Shown: positions 34,484 to 47,807, numbered from the stretch's first letter. The stretch: DNA of 64,000 bases from Adiantum capillus-veneris (GCA_014529385.2 CM043950.1:79724343-79788342), one strand, 5' to 3'. Made by a program: numbers and translations. Notes: a model not told the origin generated them from the sequence alone.

Positions 34484-36033
34484 TTAAGACTTGATAAAAG
34501 AGTGAAACACGTGCATATGGATTTTGGGATCCGTTTTACTTTTGGGCAACACACTTTTCCACTTGATATAGTTCTATTTGGCATGTTTTAGCTACCATTC
34601 TCATGACCCAAGGTTCTCCTAAAACAACGTCTCTAGCTTCATATATACCACTAGGAATTTTGATTGGAGTTCTCTCCCTACCTATCTCATATGGTTGCAC
34701 ATCCCTAATGTCGGGGTAGGTGGCTAGATCGTCACTCCTCCGATGTGTGGCAAGTGGAACCCTTAAACTAAGGAATCCCATCGGTTGTCGTATTGACAAC
34801 TGTGGTTAGCTAAATGAGTATTTCACTCTGGATCTAAGAGGACTCACTCTTTCTAGTCCTGGTCTTGTCTCTAAGATATCTAGTCTAAACGTTTTGGGAG
34901 TGACATAATATTAATGTATGATATCCAATCTCTCAAAATAAGTGTATTTTTATGCAAGTTTGATTTCAAAAACATTAAGGACTCACAAGAGTAGGATTTT
35001 ATGCAATAAATTTAAAAAGTTATACCATCCATAAGATGAAAATTTTTTGGCGTGCAGACAAATGGCCTTTGTGCTTTGAGACCTGTAGGTATTGTGTTTG
35101 GTAGGTTGTAATCAAACTAATAACATTATTCACAAGCCTTATAGAGAAATATTTCAGCCATATTTATATAAAAGTTATGAGTAAGGCTTGAAGGATAATG
35201 TTTACAAAAGGAAGATGTGAACAACAACTAGAGGGGCAGTGGTGGTGTCTACACAGCTGCAGTCTTCTCTCTTTCATGTTCCTGGATCATGTGAACTAGC
35301 TAACACCCTTAGCTGATTTTGAGGCCCTATGTCGTGTAGCCTTGTACTTTTCATCGTATGTGCAGGTATAAAATGAGAAGGTGAAGTTATCTCAAAGAAA
35401 TTATCTCTGTAGTGTAAGATTTAAAGTCTTTATAATATGTATATTATGAGTATTTAACTTTAGCCTTGACCACTTAGAGCCTAAAAACTTTTGAAGTAGA
35501 TAAATCATATGCTACTTTCTTTCTTCCAAACTCACAATTGTGACTTGGTGTTTGTATTAGAATCTAAAAAATGTACAAAAGAAACCTCAAGATTGTACTT
35601 AGCCTCAAGGTATCTACCAGTCATACCGAGTTACAAAGGACTACCATAGGCAAGCTAGCATCCAAGATCACCTACCCAACAAGGTGGTGGAAATTTCTTG
35701 ATTCCACTCATTAGGCTTTCTTCTTTTTCCAAGGGCAAAATTCAATTCCCTGATTTCTAAGAAAATCGTTATGAAACTTGCAATCAACCAATCATTTCCA
35801 AATACACGATGGTTCTAGGCCTTCTAAACATGTTTGAAATAGCATAACTCAATTGTTTGTGCATAGATTATTAATTCTTGACTTCTCATCACCCTCCTTG
35901 GGGGGTGTACTATCCAATAACCCCCTATATAACATGCGTTCATAGGGTAATTAAAAAACCCCTTTTCAAGCATGTTTGAATGAATACAATGACCCCTTAT
36001 TTTAATATTTTTTTTCAAAATTGAGTATATAAA

Positions 36034-36560
36034 TACCTTATTTTACTGTATCTCTATTAAATGGCCTAAATTTTTTGCATTTTAAAACACCTCTTGTTGA
36101 ACTCAAGTGGTACATTAACATGATTACATACTGCAAGACCCATCTGCATAAATTTCTTGCTGGGCCATAGATTATCGAGCGTAAATTAACATGATTAACA
36201 TGGTTAACATAAATATAAAAATACCCTATTTTATTGTATATCTATTAAATCTCCTAAAATTTTACATTTTAAAACCCCTCTTGTTGAACTGAGGTGGTAC
36301 ATTAACATGATCACATAGTGCAATTATACCCATCTGCCTAACTTTCTTGTGCGGCCATAGATTACTGAGCATAGATTAACACGATTAACATGGTAAACAT
36401 CAATATACGAATACCCTATTTTATTGTATCTCTGTTAAATCTCCTAGAATTTTGGCATTCTAAAACCCCTCCTATTGAACTCACGTGGGACATTCACATG
36501 ATTACATAGTGCATTTGAACACATCTACATAACTTTCTTGTTGGGACACAGATTGTCGAG
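36034..36560. repeat. Three tandem units of about 190 bp
   Basis: Units start at about 36034, 36222 and 36412 (taccctattttattgtat then ccctcttgttgaactga). The homologous array in copy 2 lies at 49515-50075, so the tripling predates duplication of the larger unit. Confidence 0.8.
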
Positions 36561-37072
36561 CACCCGTAAATAAGTGAGAGAGATCATCACTTTCCTTTTA
36601 CAGCCCAAACATCTATATGAACCAATACCTCTGACCAGAACATTCACTCATATGGAGAGAGCTCCCCATAACACCTTCCACAAGAATATCACCATGAAAG
36701 AGCTTCGCTATGCTAGTGGTTTGAGCCTTCACCTGTTAGCGCAAGTGACTGAGCTTGAGTCTTGCATGTTCATACGTTGGAATGCATAATGAACATTTTG
36801 ATTGAGCATTTTGCCCATTGTGCAAGAGGTGGAGTTGACGAAAATTCAAAGTGTCAAAGTGTGACGTGCTGCACCGACCTAGCAAGCCACTAGAAGCTCT
36901 CAAGGATGCCACATCCTTGAGAGTCTAATAGAGTGGCTTGCTACACGAAAGAGAATCCAGACGGATCAGGTTGCCGAGCTACAGGAGGGTGTTGATATCC
37001 AAGTAAATGAGGTCACCATGCTCAACTGAGGAAACATATGAACTGAAAGGGGCAGCTACGCTAACAACCAAG

Positions 37073-38361
37073 TGAAGAGAGGGCGAAGTTCAGAGAAGCG
37101 AAGAGGGGGAGAGCACGAGAGCAGCCAAAGGCAGGATTAGAGGAGGATAAAACCCCATCTCTGAAGGCCAAGGAAGGGAAATATTTGAGGTGAGCCTCTC
37201 GAGGCCAATGAACTATATTCCTTAATAATTAATGATGCTAATTCGACATTCTTAATATTAGTGATACTAATTCGTTTATTTTTAAGACATTCTTTTACAC
37301 TGCAAGTTTCATGCTTTTTCACTAGCTGAGAAAAAGGGCGATTTTCCCACTCATTTTCACACTTCATTAGAGAATTTTGGAGCAAGTATAAAAACTTCAT
37401 AATAATTTTTTAAAAATTCCATAGAATAAGTGATTTTTGTGTTGTGAATGGTGACTAAGTATTAGAACAATCACATCGGCATCGTCAGTATACATATTGT
37501 TTCAATAGTGAGAAATAATTGTTTTTGAATGAAAAAGTTGCTTGGAATGTAGTGAATGTGGACTGATTTTCTGCTAAGTTAATTTGGAACAGTCACAAGA
37601 CACTGCGAGTACTGTTCCAAGAGTGAGAAATATATTTTTAAAACTCAAAAAGCTGCTTTCTACGCTCAAAATTTTCAAGGTCGCACGTGTGAAAATATCG
37701 TTTTCTCACTCACTAGGTGTGAATCTCGATTTTTCCACTAAATTTTGCAAATGGAAAAAGTTATTGAACTTGTTGCGCGCGCATGCGTGCTGGTTTGCGT
37801 GTAAATTTTTTGAATGAAATTCTTTTAATATCTTACCATCATAGACATTATATGTGTGAAAAATTTCAAACTGAAAAATCTGAAATGACTTTTACTTTTT
37901 GCATGGATAAATTTCTCCATGAAAAAAAATATAGCGTAAAAATTAGAATTTTGCATGCTCCCTTAAAGGTATGAATAATTCTATAGGAAAACATGTTGAC
38001 AGTATGCTAGATTGTAAAATATTTATAGTTATATCACGTATAGAAATGATTCAATGATGAAAAAATTATAGGTACCATTAGAAATGAGTCGTAAAGTAAA
38101 AATCTCAATGTAAAGTACAAGGGTATGAACAATATTAGGAATTGAATATATCAAATTTACATGGATCTTTTGAGCTTTAATCGCTTTAAAAAAACATCAA
38201 TGTAAAATACGAGCATGAAAATAATATATAGAAATGAAAACATGACTTCTCCATAGAAATTTATATTTTTTGGCTATAAAAAATGGTTTTCACACCATAG
38301 GGTGTGAAAGCCGGAATTAACACCCACTTTTCATAGGTAATAAAAAGTCTAAAACTTGTTT
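37073..38361. other. AT-rich spacer between the two copies of the duplicated unit
   Basis: No gene. A loose repeat of gtgagaaataattgttttt and gtgagaaatatatttttaa type occurs at 37500-37660. Short open frames are not supported by any domain. Confidence 0.45.
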
Positions 38362-39093
38362 ATTGATGTTATAAAAACACTATTTTATCTCATCATTGAT
38401 GTATTCTTGCTTGGTTACATACCACATTAAAGCTCTTGGTAGGTTCACTACTTGAGGTAGTTGTCTTTGCAGATTTGGGTCTGGTTCATTCTTCTGATAA
38501 CTTCTATGACCATTTGATCAAAATTTGGTGTGAGTGAAGCAAGAGCATTGTGTTTTATTGATGATTCACTGGTGGTTAAAGAGGCACTGCTGGTAGTAGT
38601 GTCCGCTTCTTGCACTACCTCTCCATAAATTTTGCAATTGTCTAGTAGATAAAATGCTTCTCTAGTGACCTGCTAAAATGTGGTGCACGTCTTCAGATGC
38701 AAGTCCTTCTTAAGAGTATCCTTTCTCAAGACCTCTATGAAGAGGACTAATAAATTCTCATCTTGTTGTAACTATCTAACCCAACATTTCTCGATGTATT
38801 GCTTGAAGTGAAGTGAAGATTTCTTCACCTTTTCATTCTCTTTCTTCTTAAAGGTGTAGATTTGGAAAAACTATGTTGTGCTTGATTCCTCTTTTTGAGA
38901 ATTCCTTTGCAAAATCTCTGTGGAAATACTTGATATTTGATAAATCTAATCTATTTAGTGGCTGGAACCATGTTACTATTGTCCCTTCCAAAGTTAGCCC
39001 AAATTCCTCATATTGAGTGTAGAAATCCACAACTTGTTTAGCTATTAACACTTGATAAAAGAGTGAAACATGTGCATATGGATTTTGGGATCC
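38362..39093 (-). pseudogene. Duplicated unit, copy 2, left part with gag fragment
   Basis: Minus-strand gag: a 67-codon frame (39051-38848) reads EGTIVTWFQPLNRLDLSNIK then YFHRDFAKEF, similar to retrotransposon gag cores. TTAA at 39045-39048 is the unoccupied counterpart of the site used in copy 1. The chromodomain gypsy element starts at 39094, and the unit resumes at 47980. Confidence 0.65.
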
Positions 39094-39265
39094 TGTCAGG
39101 ACACGGGTCCTATACCCTAAGAACTAGGCGAGGCAAGGACTACGGCCAAGGGCCGGGCTAGGCAATGTGGACAGAGGATCCGTCTAGGGCAAGGGGCTAG
39201 GAGCCCACCTATAAAGGGAGGTTGGGAGGAGGATCCAATAGAGCCTAGTTGCCTAGTTCCTTACA
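39094..39265 (+). repeat. 5' LTR of the chromovirus
   Basis: 172 bp, very similar to 47808-47979. Followed by TAGTATCAGATC (39267-39278), a degraded initiator-Met primer site. Confidence 0.92.
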
Positions 39266-40006
39266 CTAGTATCAGATCTTGGGACTCTCTTCCACCCTCT
39301 CTCTACGGGTGGTCACCTTTGGATCCTAAAAAACAGGGCCTTTAGGTGAGAACCGTAGCCTTATAAGGCCTTTTTTCAAAATAGCCGGATTTTCTGCCTA
39401 AATTGGGAAAGCTTTTTGTTTTGGAAGCGTGTGTGTGGTGCATGAATGCACGCTCTCTTGGGCTAGGAAGGAGCACCCTCCGGAGATAGGGCCTAAGCTT
39501 ACTCCCTGTGGCCGAAGCCGGTCTGTGCGAGCCACCACATCTCCTTCATCCTCTTTGTCAAAACCTGCTCACTACCTGCACTTCAAAAGCTTGGGAGTTC
39601 ACATTTAAATGGCCTTGGGCCATTGAATTGAGGCTTGGCCATAAGTCTACGGCTCTTCCCACCAAGGGGGCGACATAAGCAAGTGCCGGCAAGCTTCCAA
39701 GGAATCTAGCCGAGCAGTTCGACCAAGCTAATCTCACTACGACCTTCCCAAGGTCCGCCTGCATAAATTACAGTATCTATTGCATCTTCCCAATGACTTC
39801 AAAGCACCATTCGTTTGACCATCCATGGTAACCATAGCTTCGCCGAAGGACGACAACTTTGCAAACTATGACTACGAGATTATTTTTTGGAATCAAGCGG
39901 AATTAACACAACGATTCACTGCTATGACACGGAGTAGCTATACTTTGCAAGGGCGACCGACATCATGTATTTTTTCTGAGTACTTCTTACACTGCACTCT
40001 GTAGCC

Positions 40007-40358
40007 ATGGATTCCGATATCAACATGACATTCAATTTTGAGCAAGATCCTGCCAAGGACAGCTCGCGGCCGGATACTCTCAAGGCGAGTACCCTCGATG
40101 CTACGGTAGGAGAAGATACTTACGAATTGCTGGATATTAAGGAATTTCGTGCACTTCAGACACGCATGACAGTCATGGACGAAAATTTTAAGGCTTTAAC
40201 TGAAAATGTTACTAAACTTTCTACTTTAGTCATTCAATTGATGAAACAGCAGACTAAGAGTCCGGCTGACACTCACATGCATGAGCACGTTGGAACACAA
40301 GGGCAAGGCCCAATTAATGAAACACTACCCATACTCTCACTGCCAAAGAGGTAGATGA
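40007..40358 (+). pseudogene. Chromovirus gag, N-terminal part
   Basis: A 115-codon frame opens at 40007 (MDSDINMTFNFEQDP) and contains a heptad-like stretch (TRMTVMDENFKALTENVTKL). A solo LTR on the minus strand interrupts the gene after 40363. The sequence resumes at 42083, but with a frame offset from an earlier small indel. Confidence 0.7.
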
Positions 40359-40363
40359 TTTGT

Positions 40364-42082
40364 TGTAATGGAAATGGCCTATGAACTTAGAGAATAGCGG
40401 AATTAAGAGAATTAGAGTGAGAAATTTTGAGAGCATAGAGGGTGAACTTCATTGGTAGTAGCAACTCTATCATAACACTTAATTAACTAGGCATGAACAA
40501 TACTTTTGCAAGAGAGAGAGTGTAGAGAATATGACAACAGTTGAGGACCGGATTTATGTGGAGCCGGTCCCCCCTCCAAAAGGCATTTGTATTATAGATT
40601 CTCTCATTAAGAGAGACTTGGTAGTATGGAGATGGAAGGTTCACACACCAAGATTTTGCATAGTTTCAACAATCAATCTTAGCTTGAAAACAATCAAGAA
40701 CTTGTGAACATCGTTAATCTTTGTGTTCCCTAAATCATTTGAGTGCATGAAGATGTATACTTTTATGCATCAACTTGTGCTTAAATCAATAATTAATCTA
40801 CCTTGCAATACAATTAATCTACTTGCATTAAGTAATTAATATACTTGCAATAAACCATTAGCCTTCTTGAAATAAGCATAACATGCACTTGTAGAAAGCA
40901 TTAACTATCCCAAGCCTCAATCCCAAGACCTCAAACACCTTCGAAGGTGGAGAGAGCTAGCAGGGAATGAGGGTAGGGAAGAGGAAGAAGAAACATTTCA
41001 TAGGAGAAAGAAGTAGTTCCTCACTTATCATACTCTTGTTGCTAGCATACATAATAGCATAGTAATGAAGAAGAAGGAGATGGCAGGCTTAAGCATTGAA
41101 GTATAGCTCTTGGTTGGATTTTCATTCCATAGCCAAGAGAGTTGGTGTAGGCTCTCAACTTCTCAAGGAGCTTGGAGAAGGAGATGGAGCTCTTGCACTT
41201 TGCATAGCACACAATGAGAGTGTTTGTGTGTGTGTGTGGGTGAGTATACCCCCTAAGCAACCCCCTAGCTTGCATGGTCGACCCCCCCTTGTAGCTCATG
41301 ATGGAAGCTCATTGGACCCCTCCAGGCCTAGCCAATCACAAGCAGGAGCCATTACAAGCAACAAGGGTAGTCTTGGGACAAGTGTCCCCCTTTCCCCTTT
41401 GAGAGAGAGGACTTGAAAAATGCAAAATCAATTAATTAAATATCCTAAATTATTATTGGACCCCTTGGGTGGCCAACCAATAGGCTTCAGGCACACCATG
41501 AGGGCAACATGAGGAGGAACTTGACAAGTGTCCTTGTTGCCTCTTCAAGCTGGGGCTTCCCTTATGTGCGCGTGTGTGTTCTCTCTCACCCCCCCCCCCC
41601 CCCCCCCCCCTTGTAGGCTCGCCCCCCTCCTTGTAGGGATCTTTTTGACTTTGGATGAGCAAGCCCCTTAGTCATCAAGCATGACAAATCACTTGAAGTA
41701 GGGGGTGTTCCCACAAGCATCTCAGGCAAGCTTCTCAAGGCAACTCAAACATGACAAGCACCTCAAGCAGGACAACTACCTCGAGCTTGGGCCGGGTTCC
41801 CACCTGAAGCTCGCCTAAGGTGCCTAAGGTCAAATGACTTTTACACACATTATTGGAGGTCTTCAATGAAGCTAACCCTAAGGTCTTATTCTCCATTGGT
41901 TAGCCTTGCTCTTTGATAGACCATCTCTCATTTGGGCCCCTTTACCATTGGCCCTGCCTTGGGATAGATCTATAAGCACATGTATATATCTTAACCCTTC
42001 TTCTCGTGTATTCTCCCACATTAAGTGATCAGTTTAATATGAGAAAATCATTTGGGTTGGTTAGATATTATTTTTTATGACA
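40364..42082 (-). mobile_element. Probable solo LTR (1719 bp), second copy
   Basis: Homologous to 8240-10063, inverted. TTTGT flanks it on both sides (40359-40363 and 42083-42087). It contains a 22-base pure C run (41589-41610) where the other copy has about 9 G on its plus strand, and a shorter GCTTGAGGT minisatellite. It is inserted in the chromovirus gag and is therefore younger than that element. Confidence 0.8.
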
Positions 42083-42083
42083 T

Positions 42084-43226
42084 TTGTTGAAGAATTTCAA
42101 ACCACAAGTTTTCAAAGGCGAATACCGGGATCGCAATAAGGATGCAGTGAACATCTTTCTCAGTAAATGGGATGGAATTCACGCCTTACGGCGCACTCCG
42201 GATGCAGTAAGATCTCTGAAAAGGAGCTTAACTCTGGAAGGCAAGGCCTACAAATGGTGGATATCTCTCAAGGAGAAGAACATCATACCGCAGAGCTGGG
42301 CAGCGTTTGAAACAATGTTCAGCAAGGAGTTTTTGCCTACAAATGAGGCAGATCGGAATTGGACCCACTCGGACACATGTTCCATGCGCCAATATCCATC
42401 ACTCCTTGAATATATATCTCACTATTGGGACATCATCCTCAAGTTGGAAGGCTTGGATACCTTTCAGCAAGTACGAGGGTTCATACGAGGTTTGACTCCA
42501 GAACTTAAGAAGTACATCAAATCTCAGGACCCTAAAACACTTGAGGAATCCATAGTGAAAGCACATATTCATGATGACCCTGATGATAAAAAAACACATA
42601 ATAGTCACGTGCCTTCTAGTACACATAATAATACACGCACTCAGTGCGGGCACAATAAACAAAAAATTATAGTTGCTAATTCAGATGCATCTAAAAAATC
42701 CAAGGGGTCCAAGGGTCCTCTCTCTCTTGAGGATTTTGATAAGGCAAAGAAAGAGAAGCTATGTTTTCAATGCTTAGGAAGAGGCCATGGAAAAAAGGAT
42801 TGTCCCAAGGGGACATCTGCTGCCCAGGGGAAGGAGAAAGCAGTGCACACGGTGCAACTACTGCCTCTCGAGTCTTCCTCCAAGTTTTCTACAGTGGAAG
42901 TAACACACACTGAGGTGGTGCATGAATGCTGTCTCACAGCTTCCATGTGGCAACATACATTTGGACCACATGAGTTAGTACGTATGCACGGATATCCGCA
43001 AGGGCACAAGGTGCGCATCTTGGTAGATGACGGTGCTACGCACAATTTCATCAATTATGGATTGGTGAAAAAACTCAAACTGCCTCAAACTCCGAGTACC
43101 CACCGCTACAAGGTAGCAATGATGAATGGACATGACAGTGAAGTATGGGATACTCAATGCAGTGCTGTTTCATTGGAAGTACAAGGGTACTCTACTTGTT
43201 TGGATTTTCAAGTTATGAACATGTAA
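42084..43226 (+). pseudogene. Chromovirus gag core, zinc knuckle and protease
   Basis: A 380-codon frame. The retrotransposon gag core includes LEGKAYKWW near residue 50 and FLPTNEADRNW. A CCHC knuckle (CFQCLGRGHGKKDC) follows near residue 230. Near residue 311 is a protease motif (ILVDDGATHNFIN) where the usual D-S/T-G is DDGAT, so activity is doubtful. The frame ends at 43226 and the stretch to 43586 is broken by stops. The first bases are the target duplication, so the ATG at 42084 is not a natural start. Confidence 0.8.
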
Positions 43227-43586
43227 AGGGCTGATGTGGTTCTTGGTAGGGAGTGGTTGCATAGCCTAGGACCATCACTGAAGTGTAGCTATGAGCACAA
43301 TAGTTTGATGTTTGGTTCCCAACACATGTGTTGTTATTGATATACCATCATCACCACTGATTTGTACTGCTGAGCTGATGCAACTCATTTCTGATAATGA
43401 AATAGAACAGGTTTTCTTGTGTTAGTCACTGTCTCATTTTCTTTCTAATCTTGAGTCTATTGAACATTCCTCAACGCCGCATGCTTCTCTCTCCTCTATT
43501 CCACCAATTTCTCATTCTACACAAGCAAACATTGCTATCAGTTACAAAAATTATTAAAGGAATATCAAGATGTTTTTCCTAATGAT

Positions 43587-45224
43587 TTGCCAGCGGGTTT
43601 ACCGCCCACACATTCAGTGCAACATGGCATTGACGTGGCTACAAGCTGTAAGCCTGTTAGTAAACCACCATATCGTATGAGTTACTTAGAGGCTGCTGAA
43701 GTGGAACGTCAGCTTGTTGACTACCTTAGCAGAGGGTTTATACGACCTACCTCTTCACCATGGTCTTCGCCTATACTTTTGGTGAAGAAAAAGGACGGCA
43801 GTATGCGCATGTGCGTAGACTATCGGGGCTTAAATTCGGTTACTATTAAGAACAAATACCCATTGCCAAGGGTCGATGAGTTATTTGATAAGCTAACTCA
43901 CAAACAAATTTTTTCAAAAATTGACTTGCAGTCAGGATATCACCAAGTCCTTATCCAGCTTGCTGATGTACCAAAGACTGCATTTTGAACACGGTTTGGA
44001 CATTACGAGTTTTTGGTGATGCCCTTCGGGTTAACCAATGCGCCCGCAACTTTCATGACACTTATGGATAGTGTCTTGAGACCATATTTGGGCAAATTTG
44101 TCATTGTGTTCCTCGATGACATTCTAGTTTACAGTGCTTCTGAAGAAGAGCACTTACAACATCTCAGCCAGGTGTTTGAGTTGTTACGTGCAAACAAGTT
44201 ATATGCCAAGGAATCTAAATGTTATTTTCTAAAGGAAGAAATTCATTATTTAGGGCATGTCATTTCAGCTAATGGCCTATACATGGATCAATCCAAAGTG
44301 GATACCATCCGAAAATGGCCACCTCCTAAACATCTGGAAGAATTATAGATCTTTTTAGGCTTCGCAGGTTTTTATCGAAGGCTTGTTAAAAACTATGCTC
44401 ACCTTGCTGTACCTATGACGGACCAACTAAAAGGCAATGGTAAGTCTTTTCAGTGGGGTTCCGCTCAACAGCAGAGTTTTGAAACACTCAAAGACGCATT
44501 AGCTACAACTCTTATACTGGCTATTGTCGATCCTTTGAAACCATTCGTTTTAATGGATGCCAGTGACCGTGCTATTGGAGCAGTCCTGTTAATACAAGAC
44601 AGACGGCCAATTGCATTTGAAAGTAAGAAGCTGGATGCAGCTCAGCAGAATTATTCTGCTTACGAACATGAACTCTATGCAATAGTGTCTGCCTTAAAGA
44701 CATGGCATCACTATTTGTATGGTGCTCAGTTTGAGATTGTGTTTGACAATGAAAGCATCAAATGGTTTACACAACAAACAAAATTAAAGGATCTAAAGGC
44801 CAAGTGGGTCGAGATCCTTCAGGAATATGACGCCAATTTAAGGTATCACAAAGGCCGATACAATATAGTGGCAGACGCTCTTAGTCGAATGCCAGAGATC
44901 AGTTTTCTCTTGTTCACGGAACTTCATAGTGAATTTTTGGAATCTCTCAAGGGAAAATATGAGCAAGATGAAACATATTTCAAAGTGTGGAGCCATGTTC
45001 AAAAGAGGGATCCTTCTCACTCCAATGCGGGTAGTGCACAGTTAACCTCCACACCTAGTTCTCCTTTATCAAGTGATGAACTACAGCGATGGAAGCATTT
45101 TACCATCAACAATGGGTACCTACTCCACAAGGAAAGAGTTTGTCTACCGACGGACACAGACATGTGGTGCCAAATTCTTTATGAATGTCATGATAGTCCA
45201 AGTGCAGGGCACCTGGGGATTTGA
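43587..45224 (+). pseudogene. Chromovirus reverse transcriptase and RNase H
   Basis: RT blocks: [60 protein letters not shown] and the FLDD box (near 44110). RNase H follows with VLMDASDRAIGAVL, NYSAYEHELYAIV and VADALSRMP. Stops at 43986 and 44346 split it into three frames that are otherwise collinear. The intact protein would copy genomic RNA into cDNA. Confidence 0.9.
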
Positions 45225-45601
45225 AAAACTTATTCTCTCGTACGACGACAGTTTTACTGGCCAGGTCTACATGGCTTTGTTCAAGCTTAAGTCTTGCATT
45301 GCCAAAAATGTCAAGTTAATAAAGCAGAGCGCCTGAAAGCAGGAGGACTCTTACATCCCTTGGAAATTCCCAATGGAAAATGGGAAAGTATCTCCATGGA
45401 TTTCAAAGTAGTTTTACCAACCACTATACGAGGTCATGACTCAGTATGGGTGGTCGTAGACAGGTTGACTAAACTATGTAAGTTTATTCCAACCAAATCA
45501 ACGATTAAGACACCAGAACTAGCAAAATTATTTGTGGACAATCTATACAAATTGTATGGGTTGCCAAGTAATATTGTTAGTGACCGTGACCCAAAGTTTA
45601 A
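45225..45601 (+). pseudogene. Chromovirus integrase, N-terminal and first catalytic residues
   Basis: The zinc region around CQKCQVNKAER is followed by WESISMDF (first Asp) and SDRDPKF (second Asp). The TTAA transposon inserts directly after the second motif. A frame change lies near 45225. Confidence 0.85.
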
Positions 45602-46940
45602 CACTAAGTTGGTAACCTAACAGGACATAAAAGTGTCCTTTCAGGGTTTTGGAAAAAAACTCCAAAACCATAGTAGATCCACTCATTTTGTAAAATCCTT
45701 TCATGAGGTTATAGTTCAAGGCCTACTACACATGGAAAAAATAAGAAACTTGTAAAATTTCTCATTTTTTGGTCACACCAAGCCTCCAAAGTTGATGAAC
45801 CAGTACATTTTCATCAAAACAAGCATTTCTTATGTTTTGTTGCATAAAAATAAGATTAGGGATTTTTGTAGGACTTGAGATAAATTCCCTAGTTAACTTC
45901 AATGGGTTGGTGATCAGAACATATGATTTCTTCTCACTCACTATTTTTCGTTTTGCCAAAAGAAATAGCTACAGAGAAATTGATTTTTTACCATTCTGCA
46001 AACCTATCATCAAAGTTTCTATAGCCACGCTCAATACAAATAATATATGCATGTTTTCTTAGTTCCCTTTTGTCCTTTAGGTTCATAAGGAGCCATGGAG
46101 CATGTCAAAAGAATAATACATTTCTTACCAAGGGGAATCTTGGGGACAAAGATGAAGTGCTAAATACAATAAACATGAAAAAATTGGGTTCAACATTATG
46201 AGTTGTAGAATCCCATAGAAACTATTCAATATCTAGCCAAATTTGATCCTTATGACTAGATATGGTTACTACCTACAAAATGCATGTAGTTGTCACAAGA
46301 AACTAGCCATATTGAAAAAGCTATACTTGATATACTAGAATGTTTCGTTTTCTTCTATAATTGAAAAAATCAACCGTCGTTGTGTACTATTCAAAATAGG
46401 GTATTAGGTGCCCCAAAACTCAAGGAATATTAGCTTTATGTTACAATATGCGACATAGAAAATCAAAGTTGCATTTGCATATCATGAAAGCCACCAAAAA
46501 AATCATAGAAGAGCTAAAATTGGCTAAAAAACAGGATTTGACAATTTTTGTAATTTGGTCATAACTTACAACTTTAACATTTATTTCTCCCTAGAAGCAT
46601 TAGGACATGTTGAGGACTACTAAAGATAGTTCTCTAGCAATATAGACCTCACAAAAATGAATTCTAGAGTGGTATAGTAGCAAAAAGTTGAAAAAAGCCA
46701 AAAACAAGACCCGTTTTTTCACACAATTTAGGTTGTGAAATGTTGTGCAAGGACAAGGTTAAAGATGGAACTGATATTCCAAACAAATGTCGAGTTTTTT
46801 TTAGCTCATGAGACAACTTTCTAGATAGATAGCACCTCAAAATACATTTTGAAACTCTTGATATAATTCAAGGAAAATGGTCACTTAACAGGACATAAAA
46901 GTGTCCTAGGACATAAAAGTGTCCCATTACCAACCTAGTG
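45602..46940 (-). mobile_element. TTAA-flanked non-coding transposon, copy 4
   Basis: 1339 bp, inverted relative to copies 1-3. It is flanked by TTAA (45598-45601 and 46941-46944). Ends read CACTAAGTTGG and CCAACCTAGTG on the plus strand, a second subfamily shared with copy 5. The 16-bp subterminal unit is present twice at the right edge and once at the left edge, matching copy 1 when orientation is reversed. A related gypsy fragment at 29036 has an unoccupied TTAA at this site. Confidence 0.9.
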
Positions 46941-46944
46941 TTAA

Positions 46945-47275
46945 CAACCACTTCTAGAGAGCTGTATTTAAACGCTTGGGTACACAACTCAACCTCGGTA
47001 CAGCTGACCATCCAAAAGCAGATGGTCAAATGGAACGGGTTAACCAGGTACTAGAGGATATGCTAAGACCATATATCAGTAAAAAAAGACAAACTGGGAA
47101 GAATACTTACCTATTCTCAAGTTTGCCTACAACAGTTCTAAGCATGTCACAACAGGCTTTAGTCATTTCATGCTCATGTACGGGTTTCAACCTAGGTCAC
47201 CAGTTACGGTGGGGTTGGCAACCGAAAAACTCCAACAGGTTAAGGATTTCCTCCAAGACCACATGGATATGCTGA
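46945..47275 (+). pseudogene. Chromovirus integrase, catalytic glutamate region
   Basis: Continuation of 45225-45601: HPKADGQMERVNQVLEDMLR contains the third catalytic residue (Glu). Quality falls after about 47090 and the frame changes. Confidence 0.8.
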
Positions 47276-47381
47276 AATTGGTCGTCAGAATGTCCGACAA
47301 GCACATGATCGGTATAAGAAATACGCTGATGAGAAACGTCGACAAGTTACCTTTGAAGAAGGGGAGGAAGTATTTTTACGT

Positions 47382-47807
47382 GTGCCCGAACATTCAGAAA
47401 GTCTGAAAACTAGACCGACACCTAAATTATCTCCCCGATATTGTGGGCCTTTCAAAATACTCAAGCGAGTGGGTGATCGTGCCTACAAACTACTACTACC
47501 ATCACACTCTCGCATTCATCCGGTGTTTCATGTAAGCCATTTACGCAAGCGATTACATGGAGATGACAACTTCGTTGATCAACAAGTTTTGGTCGACTAC
47601 ATTGAACCTCCTACGTTACCGCATGAACCTGAACGTGTTATGGATTATCATGAGTTGCGTACACGCCATCACATACGAAAACAAGGCATAATCAAGTGGA
47701 AAGACCGACCTGAAGAAGGTGCCACTTGGGAAAACATTAGTGTTCTTAAGAAGAAGTTTCCCACTTTTGTTTTCGAGGACGAAAACTCTTCTTCAAGGGG
47801 GGAGTAA
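47382..47807 (+). pseudogene. Integrase C-terminus with chromodomain
   Basis: A 141-codon frame. GPFKILKRVGDRAYKLLLP and IHPVFHVSHLRK are typical of the gypsy integrase C-terminus. A chromodomain follows (ERVMDYHELRTRHHIRKQG, IIKWKDRPEEGATWE). Chromodomains in such integrases are thought to guide insertion to marked chromatin. The frame ends just before the 3' LTR with a stop in ggggagtaa. Confidence 0.88.

Larger units (their letters stand above)
32472..37072 (-). repeat. Duplicated gag-bearing unit, copy 1
   Basis: Apart from the inserted TTAA transposon (33161-34483), this stretch is collinear with 38362-39093 plus 47980-50806. On the minus strand it carries gag: 34800-34488 (IYEARDVVLGEPWV) then, beyond the insert, 33156-32720 (LLHLKQYIKKCQVRELPQDEK). 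Right of gag (34800-37072) is non-coding with a three-unit 190-bp tandem repeat. No LTR, primer site or target duplication was found for the unit, so its class is unresolved (likely a Ty3/gypsy-type element). Confidence 0.6.
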
